In this document: one piece after another, positions 33,555 through 45,329 of the stretch
Position numbering within the stretch: position 1 is the first letter of the stretch
How the letters are laid out: the number at the start of each line of letters is the position of its first letter
Assembly (NCBI GenBank): GCA_945643635.1
Contig: CALZFC010000006.1
Span: forward strand, 738,501 to 802,500
Direction of reading: 5' to 3'
DNA: 64,000 nucleotides
From: Allodiplogaster sudhausi
Taxonomy: Eukaryota > Nematoda > Chromadorea > Rhabditida > Diplogasteridae
Position numbers and translations under genes: made by a program
The notes under the pieces: generated by a model
Told to the model about the DNA's origin: nothing
The model's database searches: none
The model's input: only the letters and a program-made list of their open reading frames with translations

Positions 33555-35569
33555 CTGGATACAGCGAAGCAATCTTCATATCCACATTTACATCGAATTC
33601 CAGGTTACCTGGGGGATTGTTCATCCGATATCTTGTTAGTATAAAGATGCTAATTTTTTTCTCTTTTGCACTGAAATATTCTAAGTAAGTAAGTCATGTT
33701 TGGTATGCTTTTTTAAATAAAAATTTGAATTTTTCAATTTTGCCGGATGTAAATATACGATAATCAAATTAGTCTCATGAAGAAAACAAAACTAATGGCT
33801 CGAGAGTCTTATTCTACTTCGCATCCTCGCACTCGGCATGGTCGGTTCTTCGCATTCTTTTGCTCACGCTTTCTATATTTCCATTTCGCACTCCCATTCC
33901 CATTTCAGTTGGTCGTTGTTCCTAAAAAAACAATGATAATCAAAAGCCAAAAAAAAAGCCAAAAAAATTTATCAAAACAGTTTTTACAACTTCTTGTTGA
34001 AGTTTTGAAATATCTCTCATTCGCTTTTTTCCTTGCAGTGCTTCGATCAGCTTGCAAACTCGGAATGCCGTAATCGTCAGTATTTTAACCAAAAATAGAA
34101 AATTAATAAAGCAAAAAAATTAAGCCGTAAAGCCAAAATTTTCAATAGGTATAGATTGTTTTATATTGTTACGTTAAATAAAATTTTTAGTATTTGAACT
34201 ATTTTTTTAAAATAAATAAATAAAAATTGTTTATAATAAATCCATCTCAGGCGTCCAGCTCGAGGCGGCTCCCCGTCTCGAGGCGGGAAAAGAGGCGAAG
34301 AAGAAGAAGGACGATGGAAAGGCCAAGTCGCCCGAGTCTGGCAAAGGATCCGAAGAAGGGAAAGGACGAGAAGAAGCCGAAGAAGAATGCGAAGGGTAAA
34401 GGATTACATAGCACTGAAATTTGGGTGAAAAAAGTGAAAATGAGTCTTGGTCAAATCCAATTTAAATGCGCTTGATAATATTTTTTTTAATAATTAAAGC
34501 AATTCTCAGACGAGATTTTTCACTTTTTCAGGAGGAAAGGAGTCCGGAAAGGGAGAAGAGAAGGACACGCTGGCCGAGGATCTCAAGAGCATTCGCCGCT
34601 GTACCACCGTACGCCTGGCAATTTTATTTCGAAAATGCTGCTTCAACCATAGTTTTTCGTTCTTATATGAAAATTTACATTAAATACATATATAATAATA
34701 AGTGCATAAATAAATAATGCAAATGCACTGTGATTTATTCGTATCAACTTTGCATAATATATAGAAAAAATTATTTACTCCAGAACAAAATGTAAATTAT
34801 ATTAAAAAAAAGTAAAATACAAATTTAATTTAAAGGGGGTCCAAGGCGAATAAATAGTGTCTTGTTTTTTTCGCCTTATTTGGTCGGGTTTTGCTAGAAA
34901 CTTCGATTGCAAGTGTCCCGAAGTCACAAAAACCTTCATGCCCTGAGGAAATTAACACTGTTTCTACTTTAAATTCCCAAATATTTTATTTTCCCGCCAT
35001 TTTCAAAAAAATTCAACAAAACAACACTCTGGCCGCTGGGGCCAACCGAGTCATGACCATGAATTGCATACATATGGTGCGCGCAACCAACATTGGCCGG
35101 GTTTTTCTTAGCACGTAGGCTCACCTGGCAGTGGTGCAAACCACAAGTTTCTGGGGAGAGAGGCAAATGGCAGTAGCACCATTTCTGTTGATTCTTTACT
35201 CCGTTCTTTTTATCATTCCGTCCAAATCCGTCAGGGACTTCGTGGTAGGAGTTTTTCCCTTATGGCCTCCTTTAAATATCTAAAAAAAAATGCAGTGTAC
35301 CTCGATCATCTTCGCCGTTCTCTCCATCGTTTCCATCGTTCTCGGCATCATTCTTGTCGTCGTCTTTGGCTACACCACTTTGGGGTAATTTTTAAGTTCT
35401 AGTTTAATAATTAATTAATCACTTAGTTAATTATATAATTAATTAATTAAATACATCATCGAGTAGATTGCACGATTCGAGTATAACGTTTTGAAGAAAA
35501 TACTCTGCTTTTTAATTATTTTTTTTGTAGAATTAAAATATTTCGTTTTTCAGCGAGAAGATCTTCTGA
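33555..35569 (+). CDS. Small single-pass membrane protein, intact copy (5' partial model)
   Basis: Six exons with consistent phases: 33555-33603, 34039-34075, 34251-34395, 34532-34608, 35296-35384, 35554-35569 (TGA 35567-35569); 136 codons plus a missing start. Order: a Ser/Thr-rich piece (GYSEAIFISTFTSNS), an Arg-rich then Lys-rich basic stretch (LAKDPKKGKDEKKPKKNAKG), an acidic/basic linker (GKGEEKDTLAEDLKSIRR), CTTC, one strong transmembrane helix (IIFAVLSIVSIVLGIILVVV), and a short tail FGYTTLGEKIF. Compared with copy A, five of seven differences in exon 1 fall at the third position of this frame. Topology would be basic N-side cytosolic with a short lumenal or outside tail (positive-inside rule, inferred). 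Family not recognised. Confidence 0.65.
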
Positions 35570-35689
35570 TTTTCCAATGAGAAGCCTCAGTCGTCTCCCG
35601 TGCCCTACTTCCCATCTTTCTCTCCCTCTCCCTTTCGGTCGGCTGCACTTTCATCCGCCATCTCCACATCACTATCCATTCCCCTTGCA

Positions 35690-35695
35690 AATAAA
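35690..35695 (+). terminator. AATAAA polyadenylation signal, membrane-protein gene copy B
   Basis: AATAAA begins 121 bases after the stop codon, a normal 3' UTR length. Confidence 0.6.
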
Positions 35696-36063
35696 ATTGG
35701 ATCGATAAACTTTTTCTGACTTATACCTGATCTTCACTAATAAAGAGACCGTTCGGGGTTCACTTCCTTGATGCACTTCTGTGTGATTTTAATCATTTAT
35801 CTTTTCTTATTGTTGGTTGTTTGCACCATTAAAACTCTAAGTCTTCAGTGGATATAGGCACTTGAGAGTTCTTCAAAAGAGAAGGCAATAATAACCGAAT
35901 ATTTAACAAGGAATATACATATGAATATATAGTATATCTTAAAAAAGGATTAGTCTAAATGTCCGGTGGTTTTCATTTGCAAACTTGGCATGAATGAGGG
36001 CAGCAAAGGAATAGATAGAGTGAGAGAAAAAGAGGAAAAGAGCGTCCGTAACCCCCCCCCCTA

Positions 36064-36093
36064 GCCCCATGGAAGGACCGAGCAGACAATGTG
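36064..36093 (-). pseudogene. Vestigial PINCH LIM4 exon fragment
   Basis: On minus, TTTAAG acceptor then HIVCSV, then it diverges (LPWG). CACCGAGCAGACAAAGTG of the real exon is ACCGAGCAGACAATGTG here. Confidence 0.7.
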
Positions 36094-37755
36094 CTTAAAA
36101 GCTTTCTTAAAATTAGAACTTTCTCTGCCGGATATATCTTTTAAAACAGAGATTATAATGCAACACATCCGGTGGTTTCATCGGGCAAACTTGGCATGAA
36201 TGCATGCTGCTTAATTGTTCCTTTGTTTGGATGGTGGGATAGCGGAAATAAATATGTTACCTGTTTAGAAAATTGATATAAAAACTCAGCGAAGTAGGAG
36301 ATTTTCCATGATTGGGGATTCATTTTATTAGTGCTCTTCGAGTTCTCCATGATCGTCTTTTTTATTCTTTTATAAGTCTTCCAGCTTCCTCCGTTCACTT
36401 GGCCAATTACCTCTTTATGCTTTATTATCCCCCAATTTCAGGAACAAAGGACAAGAATGGGGATGGCAGTTGTGATCCAGACAAGACTGGACATAAATGA
36501 AGATGAGAGAGAGTGAGAGAGAGAGAAAGAGATAGAGAAGGAGAGATGCAGAAAAGATATGGAGTGATTGAGAGAAAGAGAGACTGAAAAAGAAGGATAA
36601 AGATAAAAGAAGTATGGAAATAGGAAGAGCAAGAAAGACATCTCACAATAAGGCTCTGAAAACGGAGGCCGTTGGCAATTTGAAAGGCTCCTTTGGCCTC
36701 GACTCTTACCCTTACCCACGGTGTTGCTCTGCCGAAATTTTTTTTTTGAAAATGGCGGGGAGTTAAAATATTTGTGAATTAAAAGTAGAGAATACTGTTA
36801 ATTTCCTCATGGTAGGGGAATTTTAGTGACTTCTGGACACTACCAATCGAAGTTTCTTGCTTAGCCTAACCAAATAAGGAAAAAAACGCTATTTATCTCC
36901 TTTAAGATAATCATACATATAATCCTTATTGTGGTCAATTCGTCAAAACTGTCTTTTTTTGCGAACATTTAATAGGTCGCATGTATATGTATTTATATTC
37001 TAACATAAGCCTAGCCGAATCAATCGATTCGCTCGCCGCGACATTGTTTCTTTACAGATCGATGCTGCATCAAACCCACCAGTTACACTTTATTTCCCGG
37101 ACGGCACCTCATTTATACTGTTATGCAATGTTATAGATTCAATAATTTTTTTAAATTGTCGGTCTCGTTATCTCTAATTTTTACCCATTCTCTCGGATAT
37201 TTCAACCTTATTCTTTGAAACAGAAGTCCTCATGAGTATTTTTTTTATATTAATTTCTCATCTTTTCCTTCAATCTTACTTTCTTCATCTATCTCTGTTT
37301 CTCTCGCTCTCTCTCACTCTTTTTCTATCACTCCCTTTATTTCAATCGCCCTCTCTCTCTCTCTTTCTTGGCCTATTTTATATGCTTTGCCGAATTAATC
37401 TTTAAAAAGGATCACTCTCCATGTCCGGAGGTTCTTTCGGGCAAACTTGGCATGTATGCGTGCTGCTTGATTGTTTTCTTCAATGGGACCGCAGGAAAGT
37501 GGAGAGTAAAAATATTAAAGCTTATCATAGGCGTGCTCGAACTTCCTAGCAAGACTAGACATAAGGGAGATACAGAGAGAGAGAGGGAAAGAGAGAGAAA
37601 GAAGGAAACAGGCAGCAAAGAGAGAGAGAGAGAGTGAGACATATAAAGGGGAAATAGGAAAAGAACGTCAAAAAGGACATCTTAGGCTCCGTTTTTACGT
37701 TGGAAATTTGAAAAGGGTACTCTGGCCTAGACTATTTCCCTAAACCTAACCTATC

Positions 37756-37790
37756 CCCAGCATTGCTTCTGGTACTCCGAACACAACATA
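37756..37790 (-). pseudogene. Vestigial PINCH LIM4 exon fragment
   Basis: On minus, YVVFGVPEAMLG against [13 protein letters not shown]. It is flanked by CTGACTCCGCCCACCCGTTC as in the gene. The acceptor is degraded. Confidence 0.6.
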
Positions 37791-39730
37791 ACCCTGACTC
37801 CGCCCACCCGTTCATACTCTATCACAATCGATTTGATGCCGGATATTTCTTTAAAAGAGGATGATTCTCCGCGCCGGTGGATTGCTCGGACAAACGCGGC
37901 ATATATGCATGGTGCTAGATTGTTATTTCGATTAACCTGGATTGTATGGACTATATTTCCTTTTTTACAAATAGACATTAAAATTCTGTGAAGTAGGAGA
38001 TACATTTTATTCCACCTTGACACGGAGACCCGTGGCCATTTGAAAAAAAAACGACACTTTACTACGGGGGAAGGAGTGGAGTGGAAATATATATTACCAG
38101 TAAATAGACATTAAATCTCTGTGAAAGGGGAGATGTTGCTTGATTGATTGATTTACATTTTAATAGCTTGATTGGGCGATACATTTTAATAGCGCTCTGA
38201 GTGTTATCCATAATCTCATATTTCTATTCTTATGTCTACCACCTGTTCTACGTTCACTTGGGAATTGAAAAAAAGAAAAAGAAAAAAAGCACGCACAAGA
38301 ATGGTAATGACAGTAGTGATCCTGTGACAAGCCCAGACAAGAGAAAAAAGGATACAGAGATGGATTGAGACAAGAGAGAGAGAGAGACTTATTAGAGATG
38401 AAAAATATTAGGAAAAGAACGTCAGCAAGAAGAGCATTTTTGGCTCCGTTCAGCGGCCCAATTTAAAAAGGGTCCTCTGGCCTCGACTTTTTCTCTTAAC
38501 ACTATCCTTATTTTATGCCAAATTTTTTCTTTACAAAATCTTCTAAGAAAAAATATATTTCTTAATTTGCACAATAACATAATCCTTATTATGGTCAATT
38601 CAGCAAACCGTCTTTTTTGCGAATCGTAGATTTAATAGAAATGAGAGCAAAAAAAGATCGAGTTAATCATGACTCCATTGTTTCTTTAAACATCGATGCT
38701 GTATCAAAACCACCGGAAACACTCTATTTGACCTCATTTATGCTGTTATGAAGTGTTATAGATTCAATTAAATTTTTTTTATTGTCAGTCTTCCATCATC
38801 GCTCATTTTAACCTCGGATGACATCGATTTCGTTTCAAACAATTCTTCGTGATTTTCCGCATTTATCTTCTCATAGGTGTACACCCTAATAAAACAGTAA
38901 TTCTTCAGAGCGTTTAGGCACTTGAGAGTTCTTCAAAAGAGATGGCAATGACAAGCGAATATTAAAGAAGAAGGAGAAAGAAAAAAAATGTGAATCTAGT
39001 CATCATTATAGAGTACCCGAAACAACAACAGCACGCACAAATATTTTCATTCTTAAAGGGAGTCTAATAAATTCTGAATGATTCTAAAAATTTGGAGTAA
39101 AAAACCATAGAATTAAAGAAAACAATTTGGAGTAGGGGCTTTACTGAATAATAATTCACGCTATAATACTGATAGAGCTCGAGGAAATCTATGTGTTCTC
39201 GGAAGAAGTTTTAATAGATAACTAATATAATTGATGCTCCAAAGACTAGAAGTTACGTGAGCATTGCTGTGTGAAATTATGCAGCTTAGATGAAATTAGA
39301 GGCAGAGAAAATGAAAGAAGAAGTTAAAAAGAAGTCCGATAAGGCTTTGGGCTTTAACCATGAACTGAAGCGGACGGGTAGGCGGAGCTTATTCAATTAC
39401 GAAACAATGGCAGCTGTGAGTGGAGATGATTATGTTTAGGATGACAGGCATTTAAATGCTATTATGCGTCGGAAAGAAGTATAGAAAAATTACGAAGAAA
39501 AAAAAAACATAATAATCTAAAGATAAATCCAAAGATAAGAGAGCTCCAACCTTAAAAGGCGAGCTGTCAATCAAAAAAAAAAATATGATGGTCGTTTGGA
39601 AGAAAAAAAAAGCGCTTTGTAAGCTTGGTTTTCTTCACTAGTGGCAGATATAATTCTTGTGAGTTGGGCGGGGACGCGGCGCGGTCGTGTTGTGGTCGCG
39701 TTGCGGTCGCGGTCTGGCGCCAGCCTTTCT

Positions 39731-39921
39731 CTAGTTCGGCGCGGCGGATCTGGTGCGGCCGCCGCCGGCGCCAGATGGGCTCTCGGAGCGCGCCTTGCGC
39801 GCCGCCTCCTGGTCGCGGTCCTTGAGCGCGTCGCTCAGCCGCTTCTTCAGTTCGGTCGGGAAGCGGTCGTAGCAGCGGCGACACGCGGGCTTCATGTCGA
39901 ACTGGTAGAACTTGCTCCTGG

Positions 39922-39963
<42 letters not shown>

Positions 39964-42900
39964 GGAAGAGCGAGAGAGAGTGAGAGAGAGAGAAACAGAA
40001 TGCAGGAGCGAGTGGGAGGGAGGGAAAATCAGCAGGAGCTTATGCGCTTGAGAATTAGAGTAGTGAAAAAGTTGGCGCCAGACACGATGAGGAGCAAAAA
40101 ACCAAGTGAAATAATAAAGATTTTCGAACTTGAAAAAAGAATGTTCGGTAAAAGGAGAGGGTGCTCACTTGTGATCAAGCTTCTTGTCGCAGAGCGAGCA
40201 GCCGAAACATTGGATGCACCAACTCTTTCCGAGCGCCTTGAAATACAAGAGTAATTGTCTTTTAATTTTTTTATATGTCTACTATTATTAAATTATACTA
40301 ATTAATTTATATACAGAGCACAAGAAACAGAGAGAGAGAGAGAGAGATATTGCTTTGACTTTTGAGCTTTACAAAATATGGTTGGGGTCCCACCTGGAAG
40401 ACTTCGCCACCGCATGGCTCGCCGCATTTGAAGCACACGTTGCCGAAGAGCTCAAATTTAAATTGATTACTGACTCCGCCCACCCATCCAGTTTCATTCT
40501 TGTTTAATTGTTTATTTATAGTGAATGAGCAATTATTTTTGTCCTACATAGTTATTTTTTTAGACAAAAGGCGCGAATTCAAATGTTAGTTTTAGGGTTC
40601 TTAAAAATGGTACCCTGTGATAGTGCGCCTCGCAGTACGCGAGTCCCTTGCGTTCGTAGTGCCGATGGCCGAGGAAGGGCTTCTCGCACACCGAGCAGAC
40701 AAAGTGCTGAAAAGTATTTCATGTATAACTATATGCTCCGCCCACCCGTCCAACCAAATCATCGATTATACTTTATCCTTAAACATAAAAAAATAAATTT
40801 CTTTAAAAAATAATACGCCGACGCTTTCGTACAATTGATTTTATATGCTCTGCCGAATATATCGTTTAAAAAACGATTCTAGATGTCCGGTGGTTTCATC
40901 GGGCAACCGTGGCATGTATGAATCCTGCTTGATTCTTCTCTCGATTTTGTACATGGTGGAGAAATAAATTCCCAGTGAATTAGAATGTGCTCGATTGTTG
41001 CGCTTTTAGTTTCATAGCGCTCTTCAAGTTCTCAATAATCCCTTTTTTCCCTTTCTTTTCGAACTCTGCCACCTGTCCTCCCGGTCACTTGGCAATTACC
41101 TCTTTATATGTACTTCATTATTCCCCCCCCCCCTCAACTTCTGCCGCGGCATTAATCTTGCCTTTTGTCCTGGACATGTCATGGACAAGTGGTCATGACC
41201 TTTCAGAATAAAAACGGACACATGTCCTGTACACATTCACTTCTGCCTATGTTAATACACAGGGGTCTGGGACATGTCTTAGACATGTACCAGACGTGTC
41301 CTGGACAAAAAAGGAAAAAAATCGCAATGGTCACGGACACTTTTCTGGGCTTGTCCCTTACCATAGCGAGAGAGTGCGTAAACGCGGAGAACACAGAGTG
41401 ACACGCTCGCGGTTACTACCGATGTCCCGGACAAATTATGGCATAAGACACAGTTTATGACATATGGCACCCCTTTTTTAGTTTTGTTTGAAGTCAATTT
41501 GGGGGAAAATTTTAAACGAGCCCATAGTTCTCGGATGAATGCAAGAACGTTCTTCCACGTTCTTTAACAGGCTGCACACATTTTGTGTTGTTTTGTTTTC
41601 TAAACTGATTTCGGCATGCTACTTGACGCCTTCGCCACCATTGTGCTGAAGAGGCTAGCTGAAGAGACGGGAGTAGCGTGCCTCGCGAAATTGCTTCTCG
41701 AATGCGGTGGCGGAATTAGCTGACGGGCTCCTTTGCTCGGCGCCATCGTAATCAAGCAGGGCTCGCGAATGTTGCACGGATTGCCCCCGTTCCTCAGCTA
41801 TGTTTGTTCTCTCTCCCTCCGTTTCTGTTATGCTCATGTTTTGAAGCCACATCTATAAATGTTGTAACATCTAAGAGTTTCTCGAGATGTGGTTGTGCAT
41901 GAGAAGAAGATACGGGGAACTGGCTTGCATGAAGGCCCTAGGGTGTAAGAGTTGGGGGATGGAAATGAATCTGATCATGGGTATTCGATAGTTTCAAGCA
42001 GATGACAATTTGCAGCCTGTTTCCGGAGTGGGTGACCCTCTTCCAATTGATTGGTGCATAAGTAAATAACCTGTCTGGTACACTTCGACTTAAAAAGTTG
42101 AATTTTTTTTAAGTGGACTTAGGTGAACCGTTTTAGCTTCTCTTTTTTTAATTTGAATATTTTTGTGAAATAAATACAGAATAACGGTAAACAGAGCTGA
42201 AAATGTCAAAAAAAGTATTTAAACGCACATTTGTGCAGATGTCCATGACATGTCCATGACGTGTCCATGACATGGTAATGACCACGAACGGTCATGACCG
42301 CCTGTCCATGACATGTCCAGGACAAAAGGCAAGATTAATGCCGCGGCTGGAACAAGAACAGAATCTGGATGGCAGTTGTTAAAAATTTCACATGAGGGAA
42401 GGGAGACAAAGAGCGAGGGTGCGAGAGAGAGAGAGATATAGAGAGAGAGAGCGAGCGAGAGTAGGAGGTATGAAAAGAGTCCTCTAGCCTTGTACTCTTT
42501 CCGCTAACCCCTGCTCCCAGTCCCACCCTATCCCCAGCATGTAAGGGTTTCTTGCATTAGATTTCTTAAATTGCAACTTTAATCTGACTCCGCCGATTCG
42601 TCCTCTTACAATTATTCTTTGCCGAATAAATCATTTTAAAAAAGGCCGATTCTCAACGTCCCGTGGTTTTCTCGGGGCATCCATGGCATGTATGTATGTA
42701 TGTCGCAAGACTGCTCTTTCGATAAGTTGAGATTGAATTTTAAAGAAATAAATGAATACACATTGATGTTAAAAATTAATTAGTTAATAACAAATACATA
42801 CATTGAAATACATACGAAAAAAAAATTAAAATAAATATTCGCGAGATAAATAACTAAATAAATAAATAATACAAATAATTAGTTAATCAATTAATTAATT

Positions 42901-43204
42901 ACGTATTTAATTATTTAATTAATTATCCACCCCACCTCGACATGCCAGTGCTTGCCGAGCGCCGTGACGACGCGCTCTTCGACCGGCCGATGGCACGCGC
43001 CGCAGATGGGAATGCCCATCTGGTCGTGGCAGCGGAGGCAGTAGAGTTCGCCACCGATCTCGCGGGACTCCTTCGTCAACTCGACACTGGAGAGGGAGAG
43101 GGAGAGAGAGAGAGAGAAAGAGAGAGAAAGAGAGATTGGACGGAGAGAGAGGGAGAGAGGGAGAGACAGGGAGCAAAAGAGGTAGAGAGGAAGAGAAAGG
43201 GAGG

Positions 43205-43237
<33 letters not shown>

Positions 43238-45323
43238 GGAGAGAGGGCGCGAGAGGGAGAGAGTGAGGATAACAGAGAGCAATAAAGTTAGGATCGAAAT
43301 ATGACGAGAGACCGAGATATGATGAGAGGCCGAGAAACTATGTGAGAAACAGACTGACTCGCATCGCTTGCACTGGAAGTGGTAGGGATGGAAGGTGTCG
43401 CCTCTGAACTTGATGTGCTGTCCGGCGTCGATCATCGCGTGGCAGCGGTGGCAGACGTAGCGGCCGGAGCCGGCCGCCTTCTCTCTCTCGTTGCACTCGC
43501 GGCACAACGCACTAAAATTGAGAGCGCACTAAAAATGAGACCGCAATAGAATTCAAATCGCTTAAGTTAAGAGTTGTGCATCCTAACATAACTATTTTTT
43601 AAGATTTTGCACATCTTGTTGACGGAAGGAGCGCGAAATTTCGAAATGTACATTTAAATTTTAGCGCCCGAACGTTCAATATATAAATTTGAATTTGCCG
43701 CTAAAAAATTTCAACATGTAAATTTGAATTTACCGTCCAGCATTCCGGAGGAAGCCAATGTCGGCGAGCTGTTTTGAGCAGATCTCGCAGCGGAAGCACT
43801 CGGGATGCCAGCTCGCGTTCATCGCCTTGATCACGCGGCCCACGATGAATTCGTCTGACAATGAGAGAGATGGAGTCGATTTTTAGTGTGCCTGCACCGG
43901 AACCGTGAGAGTAGTGGTCCGTGATTTAGGTAAGGTGTGTTTATTATACAAGTAAAATAAATAGTGGTTTCAAGCACGGCAATTTGTAGCTAGTTTTTCT
44001 TGCTTCACTGAGATTTTGTCTCTTTTCTTTACATGTAATCGATTTCAACGTCGCAATCAGGACCCATCGAAATAGCAATCTAGCTGCGTAATATATATGC
44101 CAACTTTTCACGAGAAAACCACCGGGCGTGGAGAATCTTTTTTTTTTTACATTTATTCTGTAAAGCGAACAAAATAAATTTTTAGCGAGCGATAAAATGA
44201 TACATTATTTTAGTGAACCCTTCAGAAGCAGGTGTGGTGAATGCCCGGAAAATAATGGCGTTTTTAAAAGTATGTAGGTGTGTATGTACATAAAGCTTCT
44301 TGGTGTAAAACAATTTTTAAAAGACAAAAAGAAAACGCTCAAAAAACAATCCTGACTGCATTTGCCGCAGCACGGCGCGTAGAGAACGTGAAAATCATGC
44401 TCGCAGTACTTGCGCCCTTCGAACTCGAAGTAGATGCCGTCGGGGAAGGGCTCGAAGCACTGGGCGCATCTGGAAAGAGGGGACAAAATATAGACTAACC
44501 ATTGAGGTGTCGTTTCCTCCCTTCGCTCTCTCTACCTACCCCACGTATCTAAGACGTATGTATGTAGCATAGTATTTGAGGATCATTTATGGGTCATAAA
44601 TGACTTAATGGAGAAGAAAGACCCCATTCAAACAACAATTAGAAATAGCATGCTGGCCAGGGATGTCCAAAGCGGGCCGAGCCCGGCCCGTTGCTAGTTT
44701 GGCGGGCTCGGCCCGGGCCGAGATTTTGAAGGCAGGGCCCGGCCCGGCCCGGCCCGCTCACCCCACGGGCACGGCCCGGCCCAGGCCTGGCCCGGGCCGG
44801 CCCGTTACCAATTTGGCGGGCCCGGCCCGGCCCGCGCCCTGATTTTGAAAATAGGGCCCGGCACGGCAGGGCACGCTTGCCCCCGTGCCCGGGCCGGCCC
44901 GGCCTGGTTTTGGACGTCCCTGATGCTGGCTACGCAACATATTCGAGGTGCTGCAAATTAAAGCAGTCTAAAATCTATTTTTTATTTAAAATAGTCAGCA
45001 TATCAATAAGAGAGAGCGCCTAGAAAAAATAATCATAAATTTAAATAAAATAACTAATCTAATTTTTAGATTAAAATACCATACATATAAAGCAAAAGCT
45101 ATTTTTAGTGTTAGGAATACCGTACAATCTAATTTTAGTGGCAGAGACTACCGTACACGAAGCAAGCCGAGTGCCAGACTTGTCCGCTGGAATTGACGAT
45201 TTCGTCGTCGATGGAGAAGCCTTCGTTGCAGCGGAAGCAGAGGAGGCCCTCGAAGGGGCCGGCCGAGGCGGAGCCGAAGCGGTCGCCGTTCAAGGTTGGC
45301 GGATCCATCCCCCCGCACACCAT
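39731..45323 (-). CDS. PINCH (LIMS/UNC-97) five-LIM focal-adhesion adaptor
   Basis: Nine exons, phases all consistent: 45323-45157, 44469-44357, 43854-43734, 43511-43359, 43086-42936, 40706-40614, 40450-40394, 40236-40169, 39917-39731 (stop TAG); 369 codons. Five LIM domains in PINCH order: [18 protein letters not shown] and [19 protein letters not shown] (LIM1), [20 protein letters not shown] (LIM2), [16 protein letters not shown] (LIM3), [17 protein letters not shown] and [19 protein letters not shown] (LIM4), [18 protein letters not shown] and [11 protein letters not shown] (LIM5), then a basic tail (ELKKRL). PINCH joins ILK and parvin to link integrins to actin; LIM1 binds ILK. The ATG directly follows an acceptor, so an upstream non-coding exon is likely. 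Normal family lengths are about 325-350 residues; the extra is at both ends. Intron 5 carries a TIR element and intron 1 a hAT MITE. Confidence 0.95.
40560..40605 (+). repeat. Short 'R-Eco' core inside PINCH intron 6
   Basis: AGACAAAAGGCGCGAATTCA, then AATGTTAGTTTTAGGG, starting about ten bases from the LIM4 exon donor. Only the core of the family is present. Confidence 0.5.
41143..42347. mobile_element. 1.2-kb TIR element in PINCH intron 5
   Basis: Inverted ends of about 58 bases: left GCCGCGGCATTAATCTTGCC at 41143, and the same sequence in reverse complement ending at 42347, identical for about 45 bases. Variants of GGACATGTC occur repeatedly near both ends (41170-41310 and 42240-42320). 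It sits inside a repeat unit: joining the flanks gives CAACTTCTGGAACAAG, close to uninterrupted sister copies, so it is an insertion. Target duplication cannot be fixed because GCCGCGGC is itself palindromic. A GC-richer interior (41620-41850) has a 36-codon plus frame ([20 protein letters not shown]) and a 65-codon minus frame, both unassigned. Confidence 0.8.
43090..43275. repeat. (GA)n block in PINCH intron 4
   Basis: GA on plus, i.e. (CT)n on the coding strand running into the CTCCAG acceptor at 43087; a microsatellite acting as or extending the polypyrimidine tract. Confidence 0.85.
44658..44922. mobile_element. hAT-type MITE, extremely GC-rich (copy 2)
   Basis: Begins CAGGGATGTCC and ends GGACGTCCCTG, with a perfect 8-bp target duplication ATGCTGGC (44650-44657 and 44923-44930). 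The interior is GGGCCCGGCCC-type palindromes, the same family as 25105-25415 but in opposite orientation. It lies in PINCH intron 1. Confidence 0.93.
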
Positions 45324-45329
45324 CTGGAG

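Larger units (their letters stand above)
35935..38600. repeat. Array of diverged PINCH-derived repeats (copy B side)
   Basis: Same blocks as 26240-30700: TCCGGTGG cores near 35960, 36170, 37425 and GCCGGTGG at 37874; TGGCCTCGACTCTT near 36690 and 38470; GGGGATGGCAGTTG near 36455. GA tracts at 36505-36600 and 37570-37640. No gene. 38600-39600 is plain AT-rich sequence downstream of PINCH. Confidence 0.7.
31260..38940. repeat. Segmental duplication, copy B
   Basis: Partner of 21815-29170; block correspondences are given there. This copy keeps the intact membrane-protein gene and the open PEX1 D2 exon. It contains an unmatched insert around 34840-35290 between two exons of the membrane-protein gene, and lacks the 25.1-kb MITE. 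Confidence 0.75.

Noticed and set aside
39340..39560. Further coding sequence downstream of the PINCH stop
   Set aside because: AT-rich with no frame or splice site; the PINCH stop at 39731-39733 fits the family C-terminus.
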